Assembly: GCF_017114995.1 (NCBI RefSeq)
Contig: NZ_JABXKL010000009.1
Coordinates: forward strand, 1-64,000
Direction of reading: 5' to 3'
DNA length: 64,000 nt
From: Nostoc sp. NMS9
GTDB lineage: Bacteria > Cyanobacteriota > Cyanobacteriia > Cyanobacteriales > Nostocaceae
Shown: positions 8,069 through 16,274 of the stretch, piece by piece
How positions within the stretch are numbered: position 1 is the first letter of the stretch
Layout: each line of letters begins with the position of its first letter
The notes under the pieces: model-generated
Databases searched by the model: none
Seen by the model: only the letters and a program-made list of their open reading frames with translations
What the model was told of the DNA's origin: nothing
Program-made: the position numbers and the translations under genes

Positions 8069-9205
8069 ATGATGGTGTGCGAATACAAGCCTGGTTTAGA
8101 AGGCATTCCCGCCGCTCAATCAAGTATCAGCTATGTTGATGGGCAAAAGGGAATACTAGAATATCGTGGCATTAGGATTGAGGAATTAGCAGAAAAAAGT
8201 ACATTCTTAGAAACTGCTTATCTCTTAATCTGGGGTAAACTGCCAAGCAAAGAAGAACTGGAAACATTTGAGCATGAAGTTCGTTACCACCGACGGATAA
8301 AATACCGCATTCGGGACATGATGAAATGCTTTCCAGAAAGCGGTCATCCAATGGATGCCTTGCAAGCCTCCGCTGCTGCTTTAGGCTTGTTTTATTCGCT
8401 CCGTGATTTACATAATCCTGTCTATATTCGAGATTCGGTGGTGCGCCTGATAGCAACCATTCCCACAATGGTAGCAGCGTTCCAACTGATGCGAAAAGGC
8501 AATGATCCGGTACGTCCCCGTGATGACTTAGACTACTCCGCCAACTTTCTATACATGCTCGATGAGAAAGAACCCGATCCTCTGATGGCGCGAGTTTTTG
8601 ATATCTGCTTGATACTTCAGGTCGAGCATACAATGAATGCTTCCACTTTCAGTGCCAGGGTGACAGCTTCCACCTTAACTGATCCTTATGCTGTGGTTGC
8701 TAGTGCCGTCGGAACTTTGGGTGGGCCTCTGCATGGTGGAGCCAATGAAGAAGTAATTCAGATGTTGGAAAAAATTGGCTCTGTGGAAAATGTCCGTCCC
8801 TACATAGAGCATTGTCTGGAAACTAAATCTAAGATTATGGGCTTTGGACATCGTGTCTATAAAGTTAAAGACCCACGAGCCACAATTTTACAAGGACTAG
8901 CAGAGCAACTGTTTGAGAAGTTTGGCCATGACAAATTCTATGACATTGCTCAAGAAATGGAACGAGTGGTAGAGGAAAAACTCGGTAGCAAGGGGATTTA
9001 TCCTAATATTGACTTTTATTCCGGTTTGGTGTATAGGAAGATGGGGATTCCCACAGACTTGTTTACGCCAATATTTGCGATCGCCCGTGTTGCCGGTTGG
9101 TTAGCCCACTGGAAAGAACAACTAGCAGAAAACCGGATTTTCCGTCCTACACAGGTTTACAACGGTCATCACGAAGTTACTTATACCCCCATTGACCAAC
9201 GGTAA
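8069..9205 (+). CDS. gltA: Citrate synthase
   Basis: 378-aa enzyme condensing oxaloacetate and acetyl-CoA to citrate, the entry step of the TCA branch that supplies 2-oxoglutarate for nitrogen assimilation. Seen: GILEYRGIRIEELA near the N-terminus, the catalytic histidine motifs GGPLHGGANEEV (near 222) and MGFGHRVYK (near 262), and the NIDFYSGLVYRKMGIP region with the catalytic aspartate. It is the short form typical of Gram-positive bacteria and cyanobacteria. Met-Met start at 8069; a start at the second Met is equally possible. It precedes ndhA on the same strand, the usual cyanobacterial arrangement. Confidence 0.97.
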   Translation: MMVCEYKPGLEGIPAAQSSISYVDGQKGILEYRGIRIEELAEKSTFLETAYLLIWGKLPSKEELETFEHEVRYHRRIKYRIRDMMKCFPESGHPMDALQASAAALGLFYSLRDLHNPVYIRDSVVRLIATIPTMVAAFQLMRKGNDPVRPRDDLDYSANFLYMLDEKEPDPLMARVFDICLILQVEHTMNASTFSARVTASTLTDPYAVVASAVGTLGGPLHGGANEEVIQMLEKIGSVENVRPYIEHCLETKSKIMGFGHRVYKVKDPRATILQGLAEQLFEKFGHDKFYDIAQEMERVVEEKLGSKGIYPNIDFYSGLVYRKMGIPTDLFTPIFAIARVAGWLAHWKEQLAENRIFRPTQVYNGHHEVTYTPIDQR

Positions 9206-9507
9206 ATGGGCATTGGGCATGAAGAAGAGACAAGGTAGACAAGGGAAAGATTTGTTCAATAATTTTTCCCCTTGTCTCCTTGTCCCCGCGTCTGCTCAAT
9301 AGTCAATCTCAATGCCAACCATAAGTAGAAGTTCTCATCTCGCTTCAGGGTGGTCAAACCATCCAACGATATACTAGGCATGGGAATTGCCAACAAATCT
9401 TCAATCGGGCGTCATCACAGCAAAAATTAAAAATGGGTGAATTTACAGGTATTAATTTAACTAATAGTTGTAACTCACCATGACTCGATGTCTTAAAGAG
9501 CGGAAAC
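9206..9507. other. Spacer between gltA and ndhA with inverted repeat
   Basis: 302 bases. Around 9228-9284 the motif GACAAGG..GACAAGGG is matched on the other side of a short loop by CCCCTTGTC..CCTTGTC, forming a long imperfect hairpin of the dispersed type. The remaining sequence probably carries the ndhA leader and promoter; no ORF is supported. Confidence 0.5.
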
Positions 9508-10626
9508 ATGAATTCAGGAATTGACCTCCAAGGAACTTTTATTGAATCCCTCCGGGATTTAGGTATACCAGCAGGAACAGCCAAAGCGATTTGGATGCCG
9601 CTGCCAATGATACTGATGCTGATTGGGGCAACAGTGGGGGTATTAGTTGCTACTTGGCTAGAACGGAAAATTTCTGCCTCTGCACAGCAGCGAATTGGCC
9701 CAGAATACCAGGGGCCTTTTGGGTTGCTGGTGCCTGTAGCGGATGGTCTGAAGCTGGTATTTAAAGAAGATATAGTACCAGCCAAGTCTGACCCCTGGCT
9801 GTTTACCCTTGGCCCAATTATTGTTGTAATTCCGGTGTTTCTGTCGTTCCTGATTGTGCCCTTTGGACAGAATATCGTAATTAGCAATGTGGGTATGGGT
9901 GTATTCTTGTGGATTGCCTTGTCAAGTATTCAACCCATCGGTTTGTTAATGGCTGGCTACGCATCTAATAATAAATACTCCCTCTTAGGGGGGTTGCGGG
10001 CAGCAGCGCAATCTATTAGTTATGAAATTCCTTTGGCGCTGGCGGTGTTAGCGATCGCTATGATGTCTAATAGCCTCGACACCGTTGATATTGTCAATCA
10101 GCAATCTGGCTACGGCATTCTGGGTTGGAACATTTGGCGACAACCAATTGGTTTTCTGATCTTTTGGATAGCCGCCCTCGCTGAATGCGAACGATTACCC
10201 TTTGACTTACCCGAAGCGGAAGAAGAAATCGTCGCAGGCTATCAGACTGAATACTCAGGCATGAAATTCGGTCTGTTCTACCTGGGTTCATACGTTAACT
10301 TAATCCTTTCTTCCTTACTAGTAGCAATTCTCTACCTGGGCGGTTGGGACTTTCCTATTCCCCTTAATCTCATCGCTGGTTGGCTGGGAGTCAGTGAAGT
10401 AAATCCTGTGTTCCAGATAGTAACTGCGGCTTTGGGTATCATCATGACCGTGTTCAAAGCCTATTTACTAGTGTTTGTCGCCATCCTGTTGCGCTGGACA
10501 GTACCACGGGTACGGATTGACCAACTGTTAGATTTAGGATGGAAGTTTTTGTTGCCAGTTGGTTTGGTTAATCTCCTATTAACCGCCGCCCTGAAACTAG
10601 CCTTTCCCTTCGCTTTTGGCGGATGA
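9508..10626 (+). CDS. ndhA: NAD(P)H-quinone oxidoreductase subunit 1 (NdhA)
   Basis: 372-aa membrane subunit of the photosynthetic NDH-1 complex, homologous to NuoH, located at the junction of the peripheral and membrane arms near the quinone site. Seen: at least eight hydrophobic segments and the conserved NuoH loops [21 protein letters not shown] and [33 protein letters not shown]-1 functions in respiration, cyclic electron flow and CO2 uptake in the thylakoid membrane. It is the first gene of the ndhA-I-G-E set. Confidence 0.98.
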   Translation: MNSGIDLQGTFIESLRDLGIPAGTAKAIWMPLPMILMLIGATVGVLVATWLERKISASAQQRIGPEYQGPFGLLVPVADGLKLVFKEDIVPAKSDPWLFTLGPIIVVIPVFLSFLIVPFGQNIVISNVGMGVFLWIALSSIQPIGLLMAGYASNNKYSLLGGLRAAAQSISYEIPLALAVLAIAMMSNSLDTVDIVNQQSGYGILGWNIWRQPIGFLIFWIAALAECERLPFDLPEAEEEIVAGYQTEYSGMKFGLFYLGSYVNLILSSLLVAILYLGGWDFPIPLNLIAGWLGVSEVNPVFQIVTAALGIIMTVFKAYLLVFVAILLRWTVPRVRIDQLLDLGWKFLLPVGLVNLLLTAALKLAFPFAFGG

Positions 10627-10700
10627 ACCAATTTTAGATTTTAGATTTTAGATTTTGGATTGAATCTAAAATCTAAAATTCAAAATCAAAAATCTAAAAG
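10627..10700. repeat. Short tandem repeat and hairpin between ndhA and ndhI
   Basis: Repeated ATTTTAG units on one arm and CTAAAAT units on the other make a long AT-rich inverted repeat just before the ndhI ribosome-binding site (AAGAGAGAG). Insertion of such STRRs between co-transcribed genes is common in Nostoc. Confidence 0.75.
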
Positions 10701-10715
10701 AGAGAGTGAAACACA

Positions 10716-11300
10716 ATGCTAAAGTTCCTAAAACAAGTTGGTGATTACGCCAAAGAAACGGTACAAGCTGCGCGTTACATTGGTCAGGGACTTTCTGTCA
10801 CCTTCGACCACATGCGGCGGCGTCCAATTACTGTACAGTACCCTTACGAGAAACTAATTCTTGGCGAACGGTTTCGCGGTAGGATTCACTTTGAATTTGA
10901 TAAGTGCATCGCTTGCGAAGTTTGCGTTCGCGTTTGTCCAATTAACCTACCTGTAGTAGATTGGGAATTCGACAAAGCCAGTAAAAAGAAAAAACTCAAC
11001 CACTACAGCATTGACTTTGGAGTTTGTATCTTTTGTGGTAATTGTGTGGAATTTTGCCCCACTAACTGTCTATCTATGACAGAAGAGTATGAGCTTTCCA
11101 CTTACGATCGCCATGAATTGAACTATGACAGTGTGGCGCTAGGTCGTCTGCCCTATAAGGTAACAGATGATCCAATGGTTACACCACTGCGCGAACTAGT
11201 TTACCTACCCAAAGGCGTCCTCGAACCCCACGGACTGCCCGCAGATGCGCCACGTGCGGGTGCGCGTCCAGAAGACTTGGTAGAACAAACAGAAAAATAA
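10716..11300 (+). CDS. ndhI: NAD(P)H-quinone oxidoreductase subunit I (NdhI)
   Basis: 194-aa ferredoxin-like subunit of NDH-1 that carries two [4Fe-4S] clusters in the peripheral arm. Seen: both cluster motifs, [12 protein letters not shown] near residue 64 and [12 protein letters not shown] near residue 104, and the [17 protein letters not shown] lead-in typical of NdhI/NuoI. The tail after residue 165 is variable. It lies between ndhA and ndhG in the standard cyanobacterial order. Confidence 0.98.
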   Translation: MLKFLKQVGDYAKETVQAARYIGQGLSVTFDHMRRRPITVQYPYEKLILGERFRGRIHFEFDKCIACEVCVRVCPINLPVVDWEFDKASKKKKLNHYSIDFGVCIFCGNCVEFCPTNCLSMTEEYELSTYDRHELNYDSVALGRLPYKVTDDPMVTPLRELVYLPKGVLEPHGLPADAPRAGARPEDLVEQTEK

Positions 11301-11302
11301 AT

Positions 11303-11390
11303 GTCATTTGTCATTTGTCCATTGTCCTTTCCTAATGACCAATGACCAATGACTAATGACTAATGACCAATGACAATTGACTAAGGACAA
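11303..11390. repeat. 7-bp STRR block between ndhI and ndhG
   Basis: Many tandem heptamers of AATGACC/AATGACT type, preceded by their reverse complements (TCATTTG, TCATTTG, CCATTGTC), so the transcript could fold into a long hairpin. This lies within an operon, directly upstream of the GTG start of ndhG. Confidence 0.8.
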
Positions 11391-11396
11391 AAAACA

Positions 11397-12011
11397 GTGA
11401 ATCTAGCAGAAGGAGTACAGTTAGTATCACTTGGCATACTGGGCGTGATGATGATTGGGGCAGCCATTGGTGTGGTGCTGTTCTCCAACATCGTCTATTC
11501 TGCCTTTTTGCTGGGGGGTGTGTTCATCAGCATAGCGGGAATGTACCTGTTGCTAAATGCTGATTTTGTTGCGGCTGCACAAATACTAATTTACGTTGGG
11601 GCGGTTAACGTGCTGATTTTGTTTGCCATTATGTTGGTGAACAAGCGGCAAAATTTTGTAGCATTTCCTAACTCTTGGGTGCGTAAAGTACTTACCGGTG
11701 TAGTCAGTGTAGGATTGTTTGGTCTTTTAAGTACGATGGTGCTGGCTACTCCTTGGGCGTACTCAACTCCTCCTGTAGCGGGTGGCGAAAGTTCTATAGT
11801 TTTGATTGGAGAACATTTCTTCACTGACTTTTTACTACCTTTTGAATTAGCTTCCATTTTGCTGCTGATAGCGATGGTAGGAGCAATTATTTTGGCACGT
11901 CGCGAGTATTTGCCAGACCTGTTGACACCATCCAAACTGGGGCAAACTGTTTTAACTTTGCAAGAACGCCCCAGAGAACTAGTATCAACAACTAGCGAAA
12001 CCAAAGAGTAA
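11397..12011 (+). CDS. ndhG: NAD(P)H-quinone oxidoreductase subunit 6 (NdhG)
   Basis: 204-aa membrane subunit of NDH-1, homologous to NuoJ. Seen: five hydrophobic helices and the conserved [27 protein letters not shown] region in helix 3, which holds the pi-bulge glycine. The charged C-terminal tail is variable. GTG start at 11397, as no in-frame ATG lies near the conserved N-terminus. It is the third gene of the ndhAIGE unit. Confidence 0.96.
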   Translation: MNLAEGVQLVSLGILGVMMIGAAIGVVLFSNIVYSAFLLGGVFISIAGMYLLLNADFVAAAQILIYVGAVNVLILFAIMLVNKRQNFVAFPNSWVRKVLTGVVSVGLFGLLSTMVLATPWAYSTPPVAGGESSIVLIGEHFFTDFLLPFELASILLLIAMVGAIILARREYLPDLLTPSKLGQTVLTLQERPRELVSTTSETKE

Positions 12012-12070
12012 GATTTGCGACCTCAGTTGCAGAGAAACAGCCAGTTTTTTCAGGAGGGATACTCAGATTC

Positions 12071-12376
12071 ATGCAACTCCAGTACTTTTTATTACTAGCA
12101 GCAGCTTTATTCTGCATCGGCATTTACGGTTTAATTACTAGCCGCAACGCTGTGCGGGTGCTGATGTCAATTGAATTACTGCTCAATGCTGTTAATCTGA
12201 ATTTAATGGCATTTTCCAACTTCCTCGACTCAACATTAATTAAGGGTCAGGTTTTCACAGTATTTGTGATTACCGTGGCCGCAGCCGAAGCGGCGGTGGG
12301 TTTAGCGATCGTGCTCGCCATTTATCGCAACCGCGATACCGTCGATATGGAGCAGTTTAATCTCCTGAAGTGGTAA
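12071..12376 (+). CDS. ndhE: NAD(P)H-quinone oxidoreductase subunit 4L (NdhE)
   Basis: 101-aa three-helix membrane subunit of NDH-1, homologous to NuoK. Seen: the conserved glutamate in [16 protein letters not shown] (helix 2) and the second in [17 protein letters not shown] (helix 3), both part of the proton-translocation chain. AGGAGG lies about ten bases before the ATG. The stop is almost in contact with the NAD kinase gene. Confidence 0.98.
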   Translation: MQLQYFLLLAAALFCIGIYGLITSRNAVRVLMSIELLLNAVNLNLMAFSNFLDSTLIKGQVFTVFVITVAAAEAAVGLAIVLAIYRNRDTVDMEQFNLLKW

Positions 12377-12382
12377 TTGTGC

Positions 12383-13303
12383 GTGCAACTCAAGCAGGTA
12401 ATCATTGCTTATAAAGCGCGGGATGCCCGGAGTAAAGAATGGGCAGAAATCTGTGCGAAACAACTAGAAAGTCGCGATTGCCAAGTGTTGATGGGACCTA
12501 GCGGGCCGAAAGACAACCCCTATCCAGTCTTTTTGGCTTCGGCGGGTCAACCAATCGATCTCGCTTTGGTACTCGGTGGCGATGGTACTGTTTTAACTAG
12601 TGCTAGACATTTAGCCCCGGCTGGCATCCCAATTCTGGGAGTGAATGTAGGAGGTCATCTGGGGTTTTTAACTGAGTCAGTGGAAGAGTTTCAGGATACA
12701 GAGAAAGTTTGGGATCGGCTGTTTGAGGATCGCTATGCTATCCAACGACGGATGATGTTGCAAGCTGCGGTGTATGAGGGTCATGGATCTAACTTGGAAC
12801 CAGTGAGTGAACGTTACCTGGCTTTGAATGAATTCTGTGTCAAACCCGCCTCCGCTGACCGAATGATCACCTCAATTCTGGAAATGGAAATCGATGGTGA
12901 GGTAGTCGATCAATACGTCGGGGATGGGTTGATTATTTCCACTCCTACAGGTTCCACAGGTTACACTGTTTCTGCGAATGGGCCAATTATGCATGATGGT
13001 ATGGAGGCGCTTACCATCACTCCTATTTGTGCAATGAGCCTTTCTAGTCGTCCCCTCGTTTTACCCCCTGGTTCTGTGGTGAGTATTTGGCCTTTGGGTG
13101 ATTACGATTTGAGTACCAAGCTGTGGACAGATGGGGTTTTGGGAACTTCAATTTGGCCCGGACACCGTGTTGATGTACGGATGGCAGAGTGTCGGGCTAA
13201 ATTTATTATTTTGCGCGAGAACAATTCCTACTATCAGACGCTACGGGAGAAGTTGCTGTGGGCAGGTACAAGGGTTCACTACAGCAATAATCACCGTAAT
13301 TAA
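12383..13303 (+). CDS. nadK: NAD kinase
   Basis: 306-aa enzyme phosphorylating NAD to NADP. Seen: LVLGGDGTVLTSAR (GGDGT motif near residue 64), the NVGGHLGFL loop, NEFCVKP, and the nucleotide-binding TPTGSTGY. I start at GTG 12383, giving QLKQVIIAYKARD; a TTG at 12377 is the only longer choice. The gene begins 6 bases after the ndhE stop, so it probably belongs to the same transcript, linking NADP(H) supply to NDH-1. Cyanobacteria usually have two NadK paralogues; this resembles the one that clusters with ndh genes. A GC-rich hairpin follows at 13384. Confidence 0.95.
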   Translation: MQLKQVIIAYKARDARSKEWAEICAKQLESRDCQVLMGPSGPKDNPYPVFLASAGQPIDLALVLGGDGTVLTSARHLAPAGIPILGVNVGGHLGFLTESVEEFQDTEKVWDRLFEDRYAIQRRMMLQAAVYEGHGSNLEPVSERYLALNEFCVKPASADRMITSILEMEIDGEVVDQYVGDGLIISTPTGSTGYTVSANGPIMHDGMEALTITPICAMSLSSRPLVLPPGSVVSIWPLGDYDLSTKLWTDGVLGTSIWPGHRVDVRMAECRAKFIILRENNSYYQTLREKLLWAGTRVHYSNNHRN

Positions 13304-13383
13304 TTAAGAATTTTAGAGTGCATTTACCGCAGATTGCGATCGCGTACCCGCCCGCTTTATAGCGATCGCAACCAAAATTACCC

Positions 13384-13411
13384 AAGCCCCTGGATTCATC
13401 TGGGGGCTTTC
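13384..13411 (+). terminator. Likely terminator after nadK
   Basis: AAGCCCC and GGGGGCTT arms enclose a short loop and are followed by a small T-rich run, 80 bases after the nadK stop. It probably ends the ndhAIGE-nadK transcript. Confidence 0.6.
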
Positions 13412-13514
13412 TGCTCTGATGGTGACTTTCTTTGCTGATAACGTTTATTGGTGACAATTTAGAGTGATGTGAAAAAAGTCAAGTAGGGAAAGCCTCCTTT
13501 GCTTCCACCTCTTC

Positions 13515-13690
13515 TTAACTCCGCCGCAACTGTTTCTTTAAGGCTTCTGGCACATTCACTGCTGTATCAAGTCCTTCCACATTTTCCCAGTTTGTATTTT
13601 CATCCCAGTCCATATCTCCCCAACTCTTCTGGCTGAGATTTGCGATAAACGCTTGTTCATTCACTGGGACTCGCGTAATTACTGCTTATA
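13515..13690 (-). pseudogene. C-terminal fragment of a pentapeptide-repeat protein
   Basis: Read on the minus strand, an open stretch of about 58 codons ends at a stop at 13515 and contains WENVEGLDTAVNVPEALKKQL. The neighbouring pentapeptide protein ends WESVRGLETAVNVPEALKEEL, so this is a decayed copy of the same C-terminal tail, with only a trace (AFIANLSQ) of repeat. It has no start or main body. Together they suggest an old tandem duplication whose downstream copy was mostly deleted. Confidence 0.75.
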
Positions 13691-13965
13691 CCAATTCAAT
13701 TAATGATTGCAACACATCCTTGGATAAAGATGCGATGAATCGTGTCTCTACAAATGGTCTATTTGTTGCATTCTTTTTTCAAATTGGTATTATTTAGAGT
13801 TTAGTGTCAAATTTGGGGTTGATAGGTGTGGGAAGAATGACGTAGACGCGCAGCGGCTTGCCGCAGACTACCGCAGAGGCGCAGAGGACATGAAGGAAGA
13901 ACGGAGGAAGAGGAAAGGCGATCGCATCAAGCTTGGGTTTTACCTTTCTCCTCATCTGCCTCATC
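13691..13965. other. Spacer with dispersed repeats
   Basis: Contains the Nostoc-like TTGCAACACATCC... segment (about 13707-13780) and a CGCAGCGGCTTGCCGCAGACTACCGCAGAGGCGCAGAGG-like region at about 13850-13890, both familiar as non-coding dispersed repeats. No gene is supported. Confidence 0.4.
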
Positions 13966-15735
13966 TCAATTCAGTCCCAGTTCTTCCTTCAACGCCTCCG
14001 GTACATTAACTGCTGTCTCTAATCCCCGCACACTTTCCCACTGCTGCTTTTTACCCCAGATCATTTCTTCTAGATTGGCGTCGCTAAGGTCTGCACCACC
14101 CAGAATGGCGTAACTGAGGTTGCTATGGCTAAGATCCGCGCCGTTGAGGATAGCACCACTGAGGTTACTGCCACTGAGGTTAGCACTGTTAAGGTTGGCA
14201 TAGCTGAAGTCTGTGCCAAAGAGGATGGCGTCGGTGAGGTCAGCACCACTGAGATCGGCGTCGTTGAGACTCACGCCGCTGAGATCAGCTTCGTTGAGAA
14301 TCACCTGACTCAGGTCTACGCCGCTGAGGTCGGCACCTAAGAACATTGCACCATTAAGTCTGGCATTATTAAGTTTGGCACCGTTAAGTTTGGCATAGCT
14401 GAGGTCTGCGGCAACAAGGATAGCATTGCTGAGGTTGGTACTGAAAAGAATTGTGTCACTGAGGTTAGTACCGTTGAGGATGGCGTAACTCAAATCAGCA
14501 CCACTGAGGTCGGCGCGGCAAAGGTCGGCATGGCTAAGGCTGACGCTATTAAGATTGGCTTCACTCAGATTTGCACCGAAAAGGATGGCATTATTTAGGT
14601 CAGCATGGCTGAGGTTAGTGCTGCTAAGGTCGGCGCGGTTGAGGTCGGCGTGGCTAAGGTCGGCACGGCTAAGGTTGGTATTGCTAAGGTCGGCACGGTT
14701 GAGGTCGGTACGGCTAAGGTTGGCACAGCTAAGGTTAGCACCGCTGAGGTTGGTGCTACTGAGGTCGGCACCGCTGAGGTTAACACCGCTGAGGTTGGCA
14801 CCGCTGAGGTTGGCATCGCCGAGGTTGGCACCGCTAAGGTTAGCACCGCTGAAGTTTACGCCAGTTAAGTTGGCATCGCCGAGATAAGCAAGGCTTAGGT
14901 CAGCACCACTAAAATCTGCCCCTGTAAGGTTGGCATCACCGAGATAAGCATTGCGAAAGTTACCGCCTTTAAGGAATTGTCCAACTATACTGCTAAAGTT
15001 GCCAATTTCCAGGGCATCGCTATAATTGATAATCCGCAGCAGTTGGGATGTGAAAAAATTGTCTGTGTCCGGTTGGGCAGATGGATAAAAGGTGATTTTT
15101 TGTTTGAGTTCATCTCGCCCTTGGGCGTAGCGGTGTAACTCTAATAATAAAATCAGTACGTTTAGTCCTGTATATATGTCTACCTGTCTCAACCCGATCG
15201 CAATATTTTGTGCCGCTAGCTTTAACTTTGTTTTCTGAGGCAGGTTATCATCTGGTGTGCCATCGATAAATTCTCCCTGACACCAGCGACGATAAAAATC
15301 TTCTAGCCGCCAAAAAAGCAATTTTGGGCGGATTTTTTGACCAGTCACAACCAATTCCATTAGTTGCTTGACTATTTCAGGTTTCAGGGCACCATTGCCC
15401 AATAAATCGTAAATCTCTTCATGCATCTGGCGATCGCATACTCTAAAGTAAAACCCAGTGGGTAAAGTTCCCAATGTGCGATCGTCTATCTGATAACTCA
15501 AACCGTTCTTTGGTATTGTCCATTTTTCTAAGCTTTTTTGCAGTCTTGGAGAGTAGAAATATTCCTGCAAATTATCTTGAGCCAATTTAACCCTTTTGTC
15601 TGGTTCTTTAATATTTTTTCCTAGAGGTAAAACTGCTTCAGTTTGTGGCGATGTGGTCTTTGGCATCTCTTGTAACCTTGTACCCCTCACATAATTTCTC
15701 AGCAGCTGCCAGACTTGAGATAAATATGTTGACAT
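13966..15735 (-). CDS. Pentapeptide-repeat protein with N-terminal helical domain
   Basis: 589-aa protein. Seen: residues 1-240 form a non-repetitive, mostly helical region (FYFRVCDRQMHEEIYDLL, RPKLLFWRLEDFYRRWCQGEF). Residues about 255-570 hold some 60 consecutive A(D/N)LSx-type pentapeptides, which fold as a right-handed quadrilateral beta-helix, then the tail WESVRGLETAVNVPEALKEEL. Known: such proteins are abundant in Nostoc, often C-terminal to NACHT or kinase modules; the function of this form is unknown. I infer that the N-terminal part resembles the region between NTPase and repeats in such proteins, without its NTPase. The repeats create many shadow frames on both strands. Confidence 0.9.
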   Translation of the reverse strand: MSTYLSQVWQLLRNYVRGTRLQEMPKTTSPQTEAVLPLGKNIKEPDKRVKLAQDNLQEYFYSPRLQKSLEKWTIPKNGLSYQIDDRTLGTLPTGFYFRVCDRQMHEEIYDLLGNGALKPEIVKQLMELVVTGQKIRPKLLFWRLEDFYRRWCQGEFIDGTPDDNLPQKTKLKLAAQNIAIGLRQVDIYTGLNVLILLLELHRYAQGRDELKQKITFYPSAQPDTDNFFTSQLLRIINYSDALEIGNFSSIVGQFLKGGNFRNAYLGDANLTGADFSGADLSLAYLGDANLTGVNFSGANLSGANLGDANLSGANLSGVNLSGADLSSTNLSGANLSCANLSRTDLNRADLSNTNLSRADLSHADLNRADLSSTNLSHADLNNAILFGANLSEANLNSVSLSHADLCRADLSGADLSYAILNGTNLSDTILFSTNLSNAILVAADLSYAKLNGAKLNNARLNGAMFLGADLSGVDLSQVILNEADLSGVSLNDADLSGADLTDAILFGTDFSYANLNSANLSGSNLSGAILNGADLSHSNLSYAILGGADLSDANLEEMIWGKKQQWESVRGLETAVNVPEALKEELGLN

Positions 15736-16274
15736 TTCTGTTTCCGTTGTTACATTTAAATAACTGTTTTTGATAATCCTGAATTAAAAACTTTTTTATG
15801 CTAGTTTGCTTTTCATTCCCAACAATCAATAGTATAAATAAATACTATAGTAAAAAAATCATGAGTTAGCGATGTTTACGGCGGGCTACTTCTGGTGAAT
15901 TTGCCAACAACGTTGTTGGATGGCGGCTTTTGGCTCACCTGTAATAGCCTTAAGCTTCTTCTCATGATGTAAACAAAGTGTTAACTTAAAAATTCTTTCA
16001 AAAATCAAGTAATTCCATGCTTTGGCTAATTTGTTATACTTTTTTCCAAAAAATTTACTAGTCTGATGTAAAAATCATACTTACTGTTTGTTGGAGATAC
16101 AATTGTTAGGAAAAATCCTACACTAAAACAGCACAACAAAGCTGAAAAATGGCAACTAAAATTAAACTTGAAAGTTTGTTGCCTAATATAAAGCAGCTAA
16201 GAGAGATAATCGGCAGAGGGCAGGCTATTTGCCTTTGCAAAAGTTAAAAATTAACGAGAGATTGTTATCAGGTC
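15736..16274. other. Divergent spacer
   Basis: About 540 bases between the pentapeptide gene and the metalloprotease gene, AT-rich. It holds a piece of the dispersed repeat GATGTTTACGGCGGGCTAC (about 15870), related to the one at 52650-52690. Both promoters should lie here, but no element could be assigned with confidence. Confidence 0.4.

Noticed and set aside
14595..14870. CRISPR-like periodicity
   Set aside because: Units are 15 bp, coding, and have no unique spacers. The 21-bp arrays at 27522 and 43616 were rejected as CRISPR for the same reason.
14125..14887. Several open frames on both strands inside the pentapeptide region
   Set aside because: They follow from the 15-bp periodicity of the real minus-strand gene; compositions are repetitive and no start or family is credible.
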